Assembly: GCA_023423655.1 (NCBI GenBank)
Contig: JAFAFE010000005.1
Span: forward strand, 186,001 to 250,000
Source of the DNA: Pseudomonadota bacterium
GTDB taxonomy: Bacteria; Pseudomonadota; Alphaproteobacteria; Sphingomonadales; Sphingomonadaceae
Direction of reading: 5' to 3'
Length of the DNA: 64,000 nucleotides
Shown one piece after another: positions 25,741 to 33,850 of this stretch. Made by a program: the position numbers and the translations under genes. Below the pieces are notes generated by a model, which ran no database searches, had not been told where the DNA came from, and saw only the letters and a program-made list of their open reading frames with translations. Positions within the stretch are counted from its first letter, which is position 1, and the number at the start of each line of letters is the position of its first letter.

Positions 25741-25782
25741 TAATTCACGCGGCGCGGGAACCAATAGCGCGCCCGTGAATTA
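25741..25782. terminator. Hairpin downstream of znuD
   Basis: TAATTCACG and CGTGAATTA pair, extended by GGCGCG with CGCGCC after one bulged base, giving a 15-bp stem with an 11-nt loop. The A-rich stretch precedes it on the plus strand, so the T-tract is correctly placed only for minus-strand transcription. It may stop antisense transcription into znuD or act as a 3' stabiliser. Confidence 0.5.
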
Positions 25783-25832
25783 TATATTTCGGATGGCGCA
25801 CTTAGCCCCCCGCTCTCGTCATCCAGATATAT

Positions 25833-25884
25833 GACCCGGCTGCGCTTCCTCCCCCTTTTGAAAGCGCGCCGGGTCTATTTTTTT
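25833..25884 (+). terminator. Intrinsic terminator of znuD
   Basis: GACCCGGC pairs with GCCGGGTC, extended by GCGCTT with AAGCGC after one bulged base, and the stem is followed by TATTTTTTT on the plus strand. This is a classical Rho-independent terminator for the znuD transcript, about 110 nt after its stop codon. Confidence 0.8.
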
Positions 25885-25957
25885 GGGGGCTTTTCTTTCC
25901 AGCTTTTGTGAATTTTGCGTGGCGGTTTTTTGCCTGTCAGATTTGTGTCTGTTTGGA

Positions 25958-26167
25958 TTCACGCGAAGACGCGAAGCCGCGAAGACGCAAAGAATTATGA
26001 ACCCGTCCCACAAACCCGTTCATGCTGAGTAGGCCGCAGGCCGTATCGAAGCACCTTATTTAAAAAAGGCCCTTCGATACGCCTCCTTGCGGAGGCTACT
26101 CTGGGCGAACGGGGTGGTGAGGTGAGCGGGATCCACAAATCTCCGCGCCTTCGCGCCTCCGCGTGAA
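25958..26167. repeat. Nested palindromic intergenic repeat
   Basis: The outer arms are TTCACGCGAAGACGCGAAG at the left and the inverted CTTCGCGCCTCCGCGTGAA at the right. Inside lies a second inverted repeat, from CCCGTTC (26015) to GAACGGG (26113), containing the pair TATCGAAGCACC/CCTTCGATACG. It holds no gene and looks like one intergenic repeat element inserted into, or fused with, another. Confidence 0.65.
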
Positions 26168-26195
26168 CCTTTTTCCAGCGCAACCGCTTAAATCC

Positions 26196-27011
26196 TCAAT
26201 CGCTTCCCGCCACCGCCTGCTTGCGCCGTCCGGTAATGCGGATCGCGATGAGGGCGACTTCGTAGAGGAGGCATAAGGGGATAGCGAGCATGAGCTGGCT
26301 GATCGGGTCGGGCGGGGTCGCAACCGCTGCTATCGCGAAGGAGGCGACAATCATATAACGCCGCGCGCCTTTAAGCTGGTCGAACGTCACAATCCCGGCG
26401 CGCTCCAGCAGCATGATGAGGATCGGCAGTTGGAACGCAATGCCGAACGCCATCACAAATTGCATGATGAAGGTGAGATAATTGCCGATAGCGGGTAGCG
26501 CCTCGCGCTCGACCCCGCCGAGATTGCCTTGGAAGCCAAGCAAAAAATGGAGCGCGGTCGGAATGACGAAATAATAAGCGAGCGCCGCCCCTGCCAGAAA
26601 CAAGACCGGTGTTGCGAACAGGAAGGGCAATAATGCGCGCTTTTCGTTGCGATAAAGCCCCGGCGCGACAAATTTCCAGATCTGCATCGCGATCACCGGA
26701 AAGGCGATCATGCAGGCGGAAAACAGCGCGACCTTTACCTGCACGAAAAACGCTTCGAACAATTGGGTGTAAATGAGCTTGCCCTGCCCCGCGCGCAGCA
26801 AAGGCTGGACCAGAAAGGCAAATATCTGGTCGGCGAAATAGAAGCACACACCAAACGCAATGGCGAGCGCGAGCAGCGACCATAAAAGCCGCTGACGCAA
26901 TTCGATCAGATGGTCGAGCAGCGGAGCCTTGCTCTGGTCAATCTCTTCGTCGGGAAGGGCCGGGTCGGTCGCCGGATGCGGGCCGGTGTGGGGGTCGGGA
27001 AGCGCGGTCAT
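26196..27011 (-). CDS. tatC: Twin-arginine translocase subunit TatC
   Basis: Polytopic receptor of the Tat pathway, which exports folded proteins bearing twin-arginine signals. Six membrane segments are visible. Landmarks are LLDHLIELRQRLL (the conserved HLxELRxR near the N-terminus), FAPGLYRNEKR-type loop sequence FVAPGLYRNEKRALLPF, and FGIAFQLPI in the fourth segment. Length (271) is normal. It overlaps tatB by 4 nt and is the last gene of tatABC. Confidence 0.96.
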   Translation of the reverse strand: MTALPDPHTGPHPATDPALPDEEIDQSKAPLLDHLIELRQRLLWSLLALAIAFGVCFYFADQIFAFLVQPLLRAGQGKLIYTQLFEAFFVQVKVALFSACMIAFPVIAMQIWKFVAPGLYRNEKRALLPFLFATPVLFLAGAALAYYFVIPTALHFLLGFQGNLGGVEREALPAIGNYLTFIMQFVMAFGIAFQLPILIMLLERAGIVTFDQLKGARRYMIVASFAIAAVATPPDPISQLMLAIPLCLLYEVALIAIRITGRRKQAVAGSD

Positions 27012-27451
27012 AAACCTGCTCCGCCGCTTTTGGAGGCGCCGCTTTCGGGAGCCTCTATTTTTGGTGCGTCCCCTGATGGCGCATCGACCGGAGCCTGCAC
27101 CATGCCATCGGTCACGGGCGGCGGCGTGGCACCATCGGTCCCTGCCCCACCCCCTGCGCTCTTCGCCGGAAAGCCCGGATTAGCCTCGCGCATGGTGGGC
27201 GACATATCGTCGGCATTGGGAAATTCCGCCATGATGCGGCGATTTTGTTCTTCCCAATCTTTTTTAAGCTCTTCCAGCTCCGCCTCGCGCACCATATTGT
27301 CGACGCCTGCGCGGAAATGGGCGGCCATGCGCCGTGCTTTGCCGATCCAATTGCCGACAAAGCGCAACGCTTTGGGCAAATCTTTGGGGCCGATAACCAC
27401 CAGCGCGACAATCGCCACGACGAGCAGTTCGGTAGGCGCTATATCAAACAT
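27008..27451 (-). CDS. tatB: Twin-arginine translocase subunit TatB
   Basis: Single-pass membrane protein that forms the Tat substrate receptor with TatC. The N-terminal membrane helix (MFDIAPTELLVVAIVALVVIG) leads into the conserved GPKDLP hinge (22-27) and an amphipathic helix. The C-terminal 60 residues are Pro/Ala/Gly-rich and variable. The acidic start MFDI is typical of TatB rather than TatA. It lies 29 nt after tatA. Confidence 0.93.
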   Translation of the reverse strand: MFDIAPTELLVVAIVALVVIGPKDLPKALRFVGNWIGKARRMAAHFRAGVDNMVREAELEELKKDWEEQNRRIMAEFPNADDMSPTMREANPGFPAKSAGGGAGTDGATPPPVTDGMVQAPVDAPSGDAPKIEAPESGASKSGGAGL

Positions 27452-27480
27452 CGAAAAAGACGCGGCCCCGTAGGAAAGGT

Positions 27481-27741
27481 TCAGATGCGCGGGTCGTGCG
27501 GCGGAACCGGCTTGCCGTCGAGCGTCGGCTGTTGCGGGGCAGCGTCCGGCTTGGCGTCGATGCGCGGCGGGATATTGGTCGACGAAGGCGCATTGGCGTC
27601 ATCTTCTTCGGCCATGCCTTTTTTGAATTCCTTCAATCCCTTGGCCACGTCGCCCATCATGCCGGAGAATCGGCCCTTGCCGAACAATAACAGGACGACC
27701 AAGCCCAAAATCAGCCAGTGCCAAATGCCAAACGCACCCAT
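27481..27741 (-). CDS. tatA: Twin-arginine translocase subunit TatA
   Basis: Pore-forming Tat component. The short 86-residue product begins MGAFGIWHWLILGLVVLLLFG, the standard TatA membrane helix, followed by the GKGRFSGMMGDVAKGLKEFKKGM amphipathic helix with the FG hinge at residues 20-21. The remainder is a Pro/Asp-rich tail. It is the first gene of tatABC, 175 bp after scpB, so tat may have its own promoter. Confidence 0.95.
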   Translation of the reverse strand: MGAFGIWHWLILGLVVLLLFGKGRFSGMMGDVAKGLKEFKKGMAEEDDANAPSSTNIPPRIDAKPDAAPQQPTLDGKPVPPHDPRI

Positions 27742-27916
27742 GTAATCAAACTCCTGATATGTCGTCGCGAAATTATCGCCGCTTTTTCAATGCCATCCGG
27801 AAGCGTGCTGAAAGCGCGCCCTGACGAGCGGCGTATTTGCCACACGCGCATAATCACATATTATCCGCACGGCAAACCCTCGCGAAATTGCGCATATGCG
27901 CTTTTCCACATTCTAT

Positions 27917-28507
27917 CTAGTCATTATCGCTGCCGGTTTCCAGTTCGGATTCGAGGTCAAGCTGTTCAAAGGCTTCATCGACCGGATCGAGCAGGCCTGC
28001 CGCGAGCAAATCGTCAATGCCCGGCAAGTCGCGCCGCGATTGCAATCCGAAATGGGTGAGAAAGTCGGGCGTCGTCTTATAGATAAGTGGCCGCCCCGGC
28101 ACTTCGCGCCGTCCAGCGGGCCGCACCCAGCCTGCTTCCATTAGCACATCAAGCGTGCCTTTGGCGGTCTGCACCCCGCGAATGGCTTCGATTTCCGCGC
28201 GGCTCACCGGTTCATGATAGGCAATGATGGCCAGCACTTCCATCCCTGCGCGCGTCAGTTTGCGCGGTTCTTCGCGTTCGGGGCGGAGGAGATAGGCAAG
28301 GTCGGCGGGCGTCTGGAAATGCCAGCGTCCGCCGCGCTCGACCAATTCAATGCCACTCCCCGCATGGCGCGCCTGTATCGCCACGAGCGCGGCTTTGAGG
28401 TCGCCCTGTTCGCCGACATAGGTAGTAAGGTCGGCAAGGCTCATCGGCTTGTCGGCAGCAAAGAGCGCGGCTTCTACGCCGCGTTCGAAATCGGGAATCG
28501 GGGTCAT
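27917..28507 (-). CDS. scpB: Segregation and condensation protein ScpB
   Basis: Winged-helix kleisin-interacting subunit of the SMC-ScpAB condensin. The 196-residue product contains two winged-helix domains; ALFAADKPMSLADL opens the first, and LAIIAYHEPVSRAEIEAIRGV marks the second. The ATG at 28507 is preferred, with AAGGGA upstream. An in-frame GTG at 28525 has an even better GGAGGAAT sequence ahead of it, but that sequence is part of an intergenic palindrome, so the match may be accidental. Confidence 0.93.
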   Translation of the reverse strand: MTPIPDFERGVEAALFAADKPMSLADLTTYVGEQGDLKAALVAIQARHAGSGIELVERGGRWHFQTPADLAYLLRPEREEPRKLTRAGMEVLAIIAYHEPVSRAEIEAIRGVQTAKGTLDVLMEAGWVRPAGRREVPGRPLIYKTTPDFLTHFGLQSRRDLPGIDDLLAAGLLDPVDEAFEQLDLESELETGSDND

Positions 28508-28531
28508 GGGCGTATTCCCTTGCACCCTAAT

Positions 28532-28552
28532 TCCTCCCCTGCAAGGGGAGGA
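28532..28552. repeat. Short TCCTCCCC/GGGGAGGA palindrome
   Basis: An 8-bp perfect stem with a 5-nt loop in the scpA-scpB gap. The same arm sequence opens and closes the larger element at 55152-55279, so this is probably a remnant or minimal copy of that repeat family. Confidence 0.6.
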
Positions 28553-28597
28553 TTTGCGGGCGCGCGGTTAGGCGCAGGGTTTTAAAGTGCAGCGCCA

Positions 28598-29371
28598 TCA
28601 CCCTGCCGCTTTCAGATAGAGCGGTTCAAACGCACCATCCTGTTTGATCGACACTTTGCCGAGTCGCGCGAGTTCAAGCGCAGCCACAAAACTCGACGCG
28701 AGGGCGGACTTGCGCAATTCGCCTTCAAAATCGGGTGGCAGGAAGGTTTCAAGGCTGGTCCAGTCGAGATGTACGCCGATCAACCGGCTCACCCGCGCGA
28801 TGGCCGCGTCGAGGGTCATCACCGGACGGCGTGCGACCATATGGACCACCGGTTCGGTGCGCAATTTGACCTGGCCATAGGCGCTCATCAAGTCGAACAA
28901 CGAACATTCCCAGCGCGCTTTTTTGATGGTGCGCAAACCCCAAGGCGCGCCGTTCAGGAACACATCTCGCCCGACCCTGTCGCGCCCCATCAAGCGCGCT
29001 CCCGCATCGCGCATCGCGTTCAACCGCTGCAAGCGTAGTTGCAGGCGCAGCGCCAATTCTTCGGGCGACGGGTCGATGGTCGGGTCTTTGGGGAGCAACA
29101 GGCCGGATTTGAGATAGGCAAGCCACGCCGCCATCACCAGATAATCCGCCGCAATTTCGAGTTTTAGCGCATGGGCGCTGTCAATATAATCGAGATATTG
29201 TTCGACCAGCGCGAGGATCGAAATTTCGCGCAAATCAACCTTCTGGTTACGCGCGAGCGCAAGCAACAGGTCGAGCGGCCCCTCCCATCCGTCAATATTG
29301 AGCTGGAGGATGTCCTCCCCGCCAAGGGTTCCGCTGTCGATCCCCTCTTCGAACAGGTCATCGGTGGCCAA
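28598..29371 (-). CDS. scpA: Segregation and condensation protein ScpA
   Basis: Kleisin subunit that closes the SMC ring in chromosome condensation. ScpA sequence is clear from INIDGWEGPLDLLL-type motif LNIDGWEGPLDLLLALARNQKVDL (24-47) and from VEQYLDYIDSAHALKLEIAADYLVMAAWL. The reading frame opens right after the nagZ stop and has no early ATG; TTG at 29371 is the only reasonable start, so initiation is likely weak or coupled to nagZ. Length (257) is normal. It is followed by scpB after 90 nt. Confidence 0.93.
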   Translation of the reverse strand: MATDDLFEEGIDSGTLGGEDILQLNIDGWEGPLDLLLALARNQKVDLREISILALVEQYLDYIDSAHALKLEIAADYLVMAAWLAYLKSGLLLPKDPTIDPSPEELALRLQLRLQRLNAMRDAGARLMGRDRVGRDVFLNGAPWGLRTIKKARWECSLFDLMSAYGQVKLRTEPVVHMVARRPVMTLDAAIARVSRLIGVHLDWTSLETFLPPDFEGELRKSALASSFVAALELARLGKVSIKQDGAFEPLYLKAAG

Positions 29372-29383
29372 GGGCGTCGTCCG

Positions 29384-30394
29384 TTATGCCACCGCAAGCA
29401 GCGCGTCGCGCTTGGCCATCAGATCGGCCAAGGGCGGTAATTCGCGCCGCGTGCCGCTAATCATCGCCATCGCCCGGTCGAGCCGCGCGCGGCTTTCGGG
29501 ACGGATGTCGGGAAGGCGTTCGGCCATCTCGATCATCTCGTCCATCCGGCCCCAGCAGTTGAGCGCCAAGTCACAGCCTGCCTGCACCACACCGACCGCG
29601 CGGTCAGGGACGCTGCCCGACAAGGCTTGCATATCAATATCATCCGACATCAACAGGCCGTTAAAGCCGATCCGTTCGCGGATGATATTTTCGATCACAT
29701 AGGGCGACAGGCTCGCCGGATTATCCTTGTCCCATGCAGTATAGACGACATGGGCGGTCATCCCCATCGGCGCATCCTTAAGCGCGGCAAAGGGGGCAAG
29801 GTCATGCTGCAAGTCAATGTCGGGCGCGGTGACGACCGGCAATTCCTTATGGCTATCAACCGTCGCGCGGCCATGGCCCGGCATATGTTTGACGACACCC
29901 ATCACGCCGCCCTTGAGCAGCCCTTCAAGGATACCGCGTCCGATAGCGGCGACGCGCATCGGGTCCATGCCCAGCGTGCGGTCGCCCATGATCGGGTCGG
30001 CGTCCGGCTGGCGCACATCGAGCAAGGGCAGGCAGTTTACGGTCACGCCGACTTCGGCGAGAATCACGGCCAAGGCCTGCGCATTGACGCGCGCGGCTTC
30101 AATCGCGCTGGCAGGCGCGGTTTCGTAAAGCGCATCGAACACGCCGCCCGACGGAAATTCCGGCCATACCGGCGCTTTCATGCGCGCGACGCGACCGCCT
30201 TCCTGATCAACTAGGATAGCCAGATCATCGCGGCCATGCAGCGCGCGCAATTCATCGGTCAGCGCGCGGACCTGATCTTTGGTGATGATGTTGCGGGCAA
30301 ATAAAATATAGCCCGCCGGCTCTGCCTGCTTGAAAAAAGCACGCTCGTCCGTGGTCAATTTCTCCCCCGCCATGCCGAAGATTACCGGTTTCAT
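29384..30394 (-). CDS. nagZ: Beta-N-acetylhexosaminidase NagZ
   Basis: Cytoplasmic family 3 glycoside hydrolase that removes GlcNAc from anhydro-muropeptides in peptidoglycan recycling. The family signature KHMPGHGRATVDSHKELP supplies the His of the catalytic His/Asp dyad, and LLMSDDIDMQAL supplies the nucleophile Asp region. LVDQEGGRVARMK is also conserved. Length (336) matches. It is separated from the SPOR gene by a terminator hairpin, so it probably starts its own transcript with scpA and scpB. Confidence 0.95.
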   Translation of the reverse strand: MKPVIFGMAGEKLTTDERAFFKQAEPAGYILFARNIITKDQVRALTDELRALHGRDDLAILVDQEGGRVARMKAPVWPEFPSGGVFDALYETAPASAIEAARVNAQALAVILAEVGVTVNCLPLLDVRQPDADPIMGDRTLGMDPMRVAAIGRGILEGLLKGGVMGVVKHMPGHGRATVDSHKELPVVTAPDIDLQHDLAPFAALKDAPMGMTAHVVYTAWDKDNPASLSPYVIENIIRERIGFNGLLMSDDIDMQALSGSVPDRAVGVVQAGCDLALNCWGRMDEMIEMAERLPDIRPESRARLDRAMAMISGTRRELPPLADLMAKRDALLAVA

Positions 30395-30434
30395 TCGTCA
30401 CCCATCAACTCAACACCAAGTTATCACCATAAAC

Positions 30435-30471
30435 AAAAGGGCGACCTCCGCAAAGCGGGGCTCGCCCTTTT
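30435..30471. terminator. Intrinsic terminator after the argS-SPOR unit
   Basis: AAAAGGGCGA and TCGCCCTTTT form a perfect 10-bp stem with an internal CCGC/GCGG stem. On the minus strand it lies about 40 nt after the SPOR gene stop and ends in CCCTTTTG, so it should stop transcription of argS-SPOR before nagZ. The flanking A and T tracts would also let it work in the other direction. Confidence 0.8.
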
Positions 30472-30510
30472 CGTCGCGATTTTGGCAGTTTATACGGACC
30501 TGTTGCGCAA

Positions 30511-31236
30511 TTAGCGCACTACCATGCAATTTTCCCCCGCAGCCGCCATTTTGGTGCAAATGTCCGATGCCTGCGCATTATTCGCGACCGCCGCGCGCAG
30601 GCGATAGACGGTGCCGCCGCCGACGCTTGCTTCGGTCACGCTATGCTTGGCTCCCGACAGGAAGCGGAAACGCTTAGCCATATCGGCCCATGCTTTGTTG
30701 GCAACCGCTTCCGAATTGAACGCGCCAAGCTGGACCATCGCGCTGCCCGCTGCAGGGGCCGTGTTTTCCGCGGGAAGGGCTGGCGGCGGCGTGGCGGTGG
30801 TGCCGACCTTGGCAGGCGCGGCAGGCGATGCGCCCGACCCTATGCCGGGCGCTGCCATCTTGGCATTGGCCGGGGTTTCGGGGGCTTTGGTAAGGTCAAT
30901 CTTGCCTGCAACCTCGCCGCCCTGGCTGGTCTTATAGCTCGCATCGCCTTCGCCCTGAAATTGCTTGGCACCCGGTTCGGACGGCGCAACCTTATAATCC
31001 CCGTCGGCAGCGGCGATCAGTTCGCCTTCGCCATTGGCGTTGTTGCGGTCCTGAAGCCACCAGATCGCGCCGACCAGCAAAGCGAGCGCGGCTAGCCCGC
31101 CCAGCACCAGACCGATCAGCCGCCCCGGCGACACCGCCGCTTCGTCTTCGCTCGCATCCACCGCCTCCAACCAAGGCAGCCGGTCTTCTTCTTCCAGCGC
31201 CAGCGTATCTGTTCCCACCTGTTCCTGTTCGCTCAT
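30511..31236 (-). CDS. SPOR domain membrane protein
   Basis: A bitopic inner-membrane protein of 241 residues: an acidic cytoplasmic N-terminus, one membrane segment (LIGLVLGGLAALALLVGAIWWL, about 39-60), a Pro/Ala-rich periplasmic linker and a C-terminal SPOR domain (SAMVQLGAFNSEAVANKAW onward). SPOR domains bind glycan strands stripped of stem peptides at the septum, so septal localisation is likely. The ATG at 31236 overlaps the argS stop (TGATG); a GTG one codon earlier is also possible. Family members lie after argS in many sphingomonads (my recollection, not tested here). Confidence 0.88.
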   Translation of the reverse strand: MSEQEQVGTDTLALEEEDRLPWLEAVDASEDEAAVSPGRLIGLVLGGLAALALLVGAIWWLQDRNNANGEGELIAAADGDYKVAPSEPGAKQFQGEGDASYKTSQGGEVAGKIDLTKAPETPANAKMAAPGIGSGASPAAPAKVGTTATPPPALPAENTAPAAGSAMVQLGAFNSEAVANKAWADMAKRFRFLSGAKHSVTEASVGGGTVYRLRAAVANNAQASDICTKMAAAGENCMVVR

Positions 31237-32963
31237 CACTGCATCTCCTCGACGGCCTTAACCCCCATTAAAGACAGGCCATTCCGGATAACTTGCCCTA
31301 TTCCTTCGGTTAAGAAAAGCCTGCTGGAAGTGGCGACCGGGTCATTAACCACCACCATGCGCAGCTCAGGCCGGTCATTGCCCATATTGTAGAGGCTGTG
31401 AAAGGCCGCTGCGAGGTCGTTCAGATAGAAAGCGACTCGGTGCGGTTCGCGATTCGCGGCGGCCGAATCGACAATGCGCGGAAATTGCGCGGCAAGTTTG
31501 ACGAGCGCCAGTTCCTCTTCGGTGAGGCGCGCAAGGTCCATCGCCGACAGGTCAATGCCTTCGGCCCCGGCCTTGCGCCGGAGCGAACAGATGCGCGCAT
31601 GGGCATATTGCACATAGAAAACCGGATTATCCTTGGAGGCTTCCACCACCTTGGCAAAGTCGAAATCCATTTGCGCATCTGCCTTGCGGGTGAGCATGGT
31701 GAAGCGCACCACATCCTTGCCGACTTCGTTGACGACATCGGCGAGCGTTACGAAATTGCCCGCGCGTTTCGACATTTTAACCGGTTCGCCATCGCGCAGC
31801 AGGCGCACCATCTGGACCAGCTTCACGTCAAAGCGCGTCTTGCCGCCGGTAAGTGCCGCCACGGCAGCCTGGATACGCTTGACCGTTCCTGCATGGTCCG
31901 CACCCCAAATGTCGATCAGTTCGTCCGATTGCTGCGCTTTCTGGTAGTGATAGGCCAAGTCCGCGCCAAAATAGGTCCAGCTACCATCCGATTTCTTGAT
32001 CGGGCGGTCTTGGTCATCGCCATAGTTGGACGAGCGGAACAAGGGGAGTTCCACCGGCTCCCAATCTTCGGGCGTCTCGCCCTTGGGCGCTTCCAGCACG
32101 CCATCATAAACAAGGTCGTGCTCGCGCAGCCATTTTTCCGCCGCTTCGGGTTTGCCTGCCGCTTGCAATTCAGCTTCGGACGAAAACAGGTCATGCTCGA
32201 TGCCGAGCAGCTTCAAATCCGCCTTGATCATGACGAGCATCGCCGCGACGGCGGCCTTGCGGAACAGCGCCAGCCATTCGCTTTCGGGCGCGGTCACATA
32301 TTGGTCGCCATATTCCTTCGCGAGCGCCGCGCCGACCGGCTTTAAATAATCGCCGGGATAAAGGCCTTCGGGAATGTCGCCAATCGCTTCGCCCAGCGCC
32401 TCGCGATAACGCAGATGCGCCGAACGGGCGAGGACATCGACCTGTCCGCCCGCATCATTGACATAATATTCGCGCGTCACCTTATGGCCGATGGCTTCGA
32501 GCAAGGTCGCGAGCGCATCGCCCACCACCGCCCCGCGGCAATGGCCCATATGCATAGGGCCGGTCGGATTGGCCGACACATATTCGACATTGACCGACAC
32601 GCCCTTGCCCTTGTCGGATTTGCCATAAGCATCGCCGAGCGCGTGGATTTGTTCCAGTTCACCAGTCCAGCTGGCGGGCACAAGGCGCATATTGATGAAG
32701 CCGGGTCCGGCCATATCGACGCTTGCCACCTCGTCGATTTTCTCAAGCTCCGCCTTGACCGCTTCGGCGAGCGCGCGCGGGTTGGCGCCTGCTCCCTTGG
32801 CCAGCACCATCGCGGCATTGGTCGCAAGGTCGCCATGACTGGCATCGCGCGGCGGCTCGACCGTCACATTGCCACGCGGCAATCCGGCAGGCAGCGTCCC
32901 CGCCGCTTCCAGCGCATCCAGCACCGCATTGATATGATCTGCAAAACGAACATAGAGGGTCAC
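31236..32963 (-). CDS. argS: Arginyl-tRNA synthetase
   Basis: Class I synthetase that charges tRNA-Arg. The HIGH signature reads HMGH (138-141) in SANPTGPMHMGHCRG, and the KMSKS signature reads KMSKRAG. The N-terminal arginyl-tRNA synthetase domain (DASHGDLATNAAM) and the C-terminal DALR anticodon-binding domain (YAHARICSLRRKAG onward) are both present. The 575-residue length is normal. The first gene of a two-gene unit with the SPOR protein. Confidence 0.97.
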   Translation of the reverse strand: MTLYVRFADHINAVLDALEAAGTLPAGLPRGNVTVEPPRDASHGDLATNAAMVLAKGAGANPRALAEAVKAELEKIDEVASVDMAGPGFINMRLVPASWTGELEQIHALGDAYGKSDKGKGVSVNVEYVSANPTGPMHMGHCRGAVVGDALATLLEAIGHKVTREYYVNDAGGQVDVLARSAHLRYREALGEAIGDIPEGLYPGDYLKPVGAALAKEYGDQYVTAPESEWLALFRKAAVAAMLVMIKADLKLLGIEHDLFSSEAELQAAGKPEAAEKWLREHDLVYDGVLEAPKGETPEDWEPVELPLFRSSNYGDDQDRPIKKSDGSWTYFGADLAYHYQKAQQSDELIDIWGADHAGTVKRIQAAVAALTGGKTRFDVKLVQMVRLLRDGEPVKMSKRAGNFVTLADVVNEVGKDVVRFTMLTRKADAQMDFDFAKVVEASKDNPVFYVQYAHARICSLRRKAGAEGIDLSAMDLARLTEEELALVKLAAQFPRIVDSAAANREPHRVAFYLNDLAAAFHSLYNMGNDRPELRMVVVNDPVATSSRLFLTEGIGQVIRNGLSLMGVKAVEEMQ

Positions 32964-32995
32964 GAACTTATTTCCCCGTAACTTGATTACAAAAG

Positions 32996-33028
32996 CGGGC
33001 GGGGTCGCCGGTAGAAGCGCCCCGCCCG
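32996..33028 (-). terminator. Intrinsic terminator of the lipoprotein gene
   Basis: CGGGCGGGG and CCCCGCCCG form a 9-bp GC-rich stem. On the minus strand it lies about 23 nt after the lipoprotein stop and is followed by CTTTTGT, consistent with a Rho-independent terminator separating that gene from argS. Confidence 0.75.
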
Positions 33029-33050
33029 GAAACTTTAACTGACCGCAGCT

Positions 33051-33734
33051 TTATCGCGTGGCGTTATATTGAAGCTGGTCGTTGGTGAGCTGGAAACCGA
33101 TGAGCAGTTCGAAGCTGGCCTTGGCGAGTGCTTCGCGCACTTCCGGATCCGACATCGGATCGAGCGCGGCATCGGCATCGCCTGCTTTACGCTTGCGGGT
33201 GATTTTTTCGCGGATTTCCGCCGGAAGGGTCGCCGCATTGCGGTCAACAAAGGCTGCAGCCTTGGCGGTTGCCTGCGCGCGGACTTGTCCTTCGGCAAAG
33301 TTGAGCGTCACTTGGCCCAACCGCTTGGCAACCACCGCGGTGCCGCCCTGCATCACGGTCGAAAAATAAGGGAGCGTGACCTGACGTGCGGGACCTGCCT
33401 CGCGACGGGTGGCCAACACATCAAAGGTCGCAACACTGTAAATTTGTTCGCCCTGATCATTGCACGCCGGGCGCACATTGGTGATCGATGCGGTCACATC
33501 AATCGCGCGCGAATCCTTGCTGCCTGCCGGATTGAACAAAGTCACATCGCCGGTATAGAGCGGAACGCCGACTGCCGGACAGGCCGAACGCGACGCGGTA
33601 ATGCCGACGCCCGATTGAATATCAATCTCGCCGGTGCGCGCGCAGCCCGCCAATGCAAGCGTTACCGCCGCGATCGCAAGCGCCTTGGCAACGGGGGAAT
33701 ATTTCTGCTGGAATTGCGGCATGGCGGGTATCAT
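33051..33734 (-). CDS. Putative lipoprotein of unknown function
   Basis: A 227-residue product whose signal ends in a lipobox, LALAGC (Cys31 by the 33734 start), so it should be lipidated and held in an envelope membrane. The mature part contains VPLYTGDVTLFNPAGSKDSRAIDVTASITNVRPAC, which looks like a beta-rich domain, then a charged helical C-terminus. I do not recognise the family. The ATG at 33734 and another at 33722 are both possible; AAGGA sits too close to the first and slightly far from the second. Divergent from ispH. Confidence 0.7.
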   Translation of the reverse strand: MIPAMPQFQQKYSPVAKALAIAAVTLALAGCARTGEIDIQSGVGITASRSACPAVGVPLYTGDVTLFNPAGSKDSRAIDVTASITNVRPACNDQGEQIYSVATFDVLATRREAGPARQVTLPYFSTVMQGGTAVVAKRLGQVTLNFAEGQVRAQATAKAAAFVDRNAATLPAEIREKITRKRKAGDADAALDPMSDPEVREALAKASFELLIGFQLTNDQLQYNATR

Positions 33735-33796
33735 ATCCTTAGCAACTGGCTTTTATGTCTGGCGCTTCTTATCCGGCGAGCGGGATGCGCGCAACT

Positions 33797-33820
33797 TTAG
33801 ACTTTGGGCATTAGACTTTG
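33797..33820. repeat. Direct repeat in the ispH promoter region
   Basis: TTAGACTTTG occurs at 33797-33806 and again at 33811-33820, a 14-bp period, 31 bp before the ispH start. It could be part of the ispH promoter or a regulator site, or a small chance duplication. Confidence 0.35.
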
Positions 33821-33850
33821 TATTCGACACTAGCTAAAGCGCGAGGCGAC

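Noticed and set aside
23493..25748. A 751-codon open frame on the minus strand opposite znuD
   Set aside because: It is antisense to a clear TonB receptor, has no recognisable domain, and is explained by high-GC codon bias that removes stops from the complementary strand.
25819..26013. A 64-codon minus-strand frame after znuD
   Set aside because: It overlaps the znuD terminator and the palindromic repeat, and has no family features.
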